Shown in pieces: positions 63,658-64,000 of a stretch of DNA of 64,000 nt. The translations under genes and the position numbers were made by a program. The DNA lies in contig JAYKKM010000428.1 in NCBI GenBank assembly GCA_035772405.1, positions 6,846,001 through 6,910,000 of the forward strand, written 5' to 3'. A model generated the notes under the pieces. It was not told the origin of the DNA, ran no database searches, and saw only the letters and a program-made list of their open reading frames with translations. Position 1 is the stretch's first letter. Each line of letters begins with the position of its first letter. This DNA is from Chrysogorgia sp. JL179-B06 (taxonomy: Eukaryota > Cnidaria > Anthozoa > Scleralcyonacea > Chrysogorgiidae).

Positions 63658-63682
63658 CTGAAGATTCTTTTACAGATGAAAC
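63658..63682 (+). ncRNA. CTGAAGA-stem-GAAA motif at Penelope 3' end
   Basis: CTGAAGA (63658-63664), a short TCT/AGA stem and GAAA (63678-63681), the same order as at 52981-53010 and 52589-52611. A mirror copy lies in the left arm near 60557-60581. Hammerhead-like only by its conserved words. Confidence 0.27.
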
Positions 63683-63782
63683 AAGTTGTAGCAGACCAGT
63701 ATTGAGGTAAGCGAAAATCTATTATTTGCTCTAACTATATGTTGTTGAGCACTCTTTGCATTTCGTAGACCAAAACCTACAC

Positions 63783-64000
<218 letters not shown>

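Overview
The window looks like metazoan nuclear DNA, most likely from a marine invertebrate and possibly a cnidarian. It is AT-rich, has long (TA)n tracts, a split gene with GT-AG introns, LINE remains, Penelope-like retroelements with GIY-YIG endonuclease domains, tRNA-derived SINEs and many foldback/MITE-like elements. The taxon is an inference; no rRNA or mitochondrial marker is present.

Region 1 (1-17.8 kb) is host DNA. It holds a decayed LINE (1.16-3.48 kb), a cluster of tRNA-SINEs with (TA)n tracts (5.2-6.9 kb), several foldback elements, and part of a host gene on the minus strand. That gene has a death-effector-like exon (11639-12349) that splices in phase to two zinc-binding CTCHY-type exons (9333-9460 and 9069-9189). 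This resembles a DED-CHY-RING ubiquitin ligase whose RING remainder is not visible.

Region 2 (17,863-48,029 plus a displaced end at 48,692-48,904) is a Polinton/Maverick (adintovirus-like) DNA element of about 30.4 kb. It has terminal inverted repeats of several kb, a 6-bp target duplication (GATACA), protein-primed DNA polymerase B, a retroviral-type integrase with a chromodomain, a packaging ATPase, a major capsid candidate, two penton-like minor capsid paralogs and several membrane or structural proteins. Unusual cargo includes a type II thymidine kinase, a BRO-N/VRR-NUC nuclease, a tail-fibre-like protein and a protein with a predicted N-myristoylation signal. No adenain-like protease was recognised. 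The genes form a leftward replication/membrane block (22.6-27.9 kb), a short rightward block with the kinase (28.0-29.3 kb), a leftward structural block (29.5-33.1 kb) and a rightward virion/integration block (33.15-40.6 kb). Genes are packed tightly, with several start and stop codons touching or overlapping.

The right end of the Polinton is rearranged. The outermost 213 bp of the right repeat, its target duplication and 656 bp of flank (48,030-48,904) lie in inverted orientation. The right repeat also carries a 2.85 kb palindromic insertion with LINE fragments that the left repeat lacks.

Region 3 (48.9-64 kb) is host DNA rich in retroelements. It has a frameshifted Penelope-like element (53.0-55.2 kb), a minisatellite with units of about 95-100 bp (55.3-57.15 kb), a tandem array of a 276-bp tRNA-SINE unit (58.9-60.4 kb) and a 3.2 kb palindrome of two head-to-head Penelope-like copies (60.5-63.7 kb).
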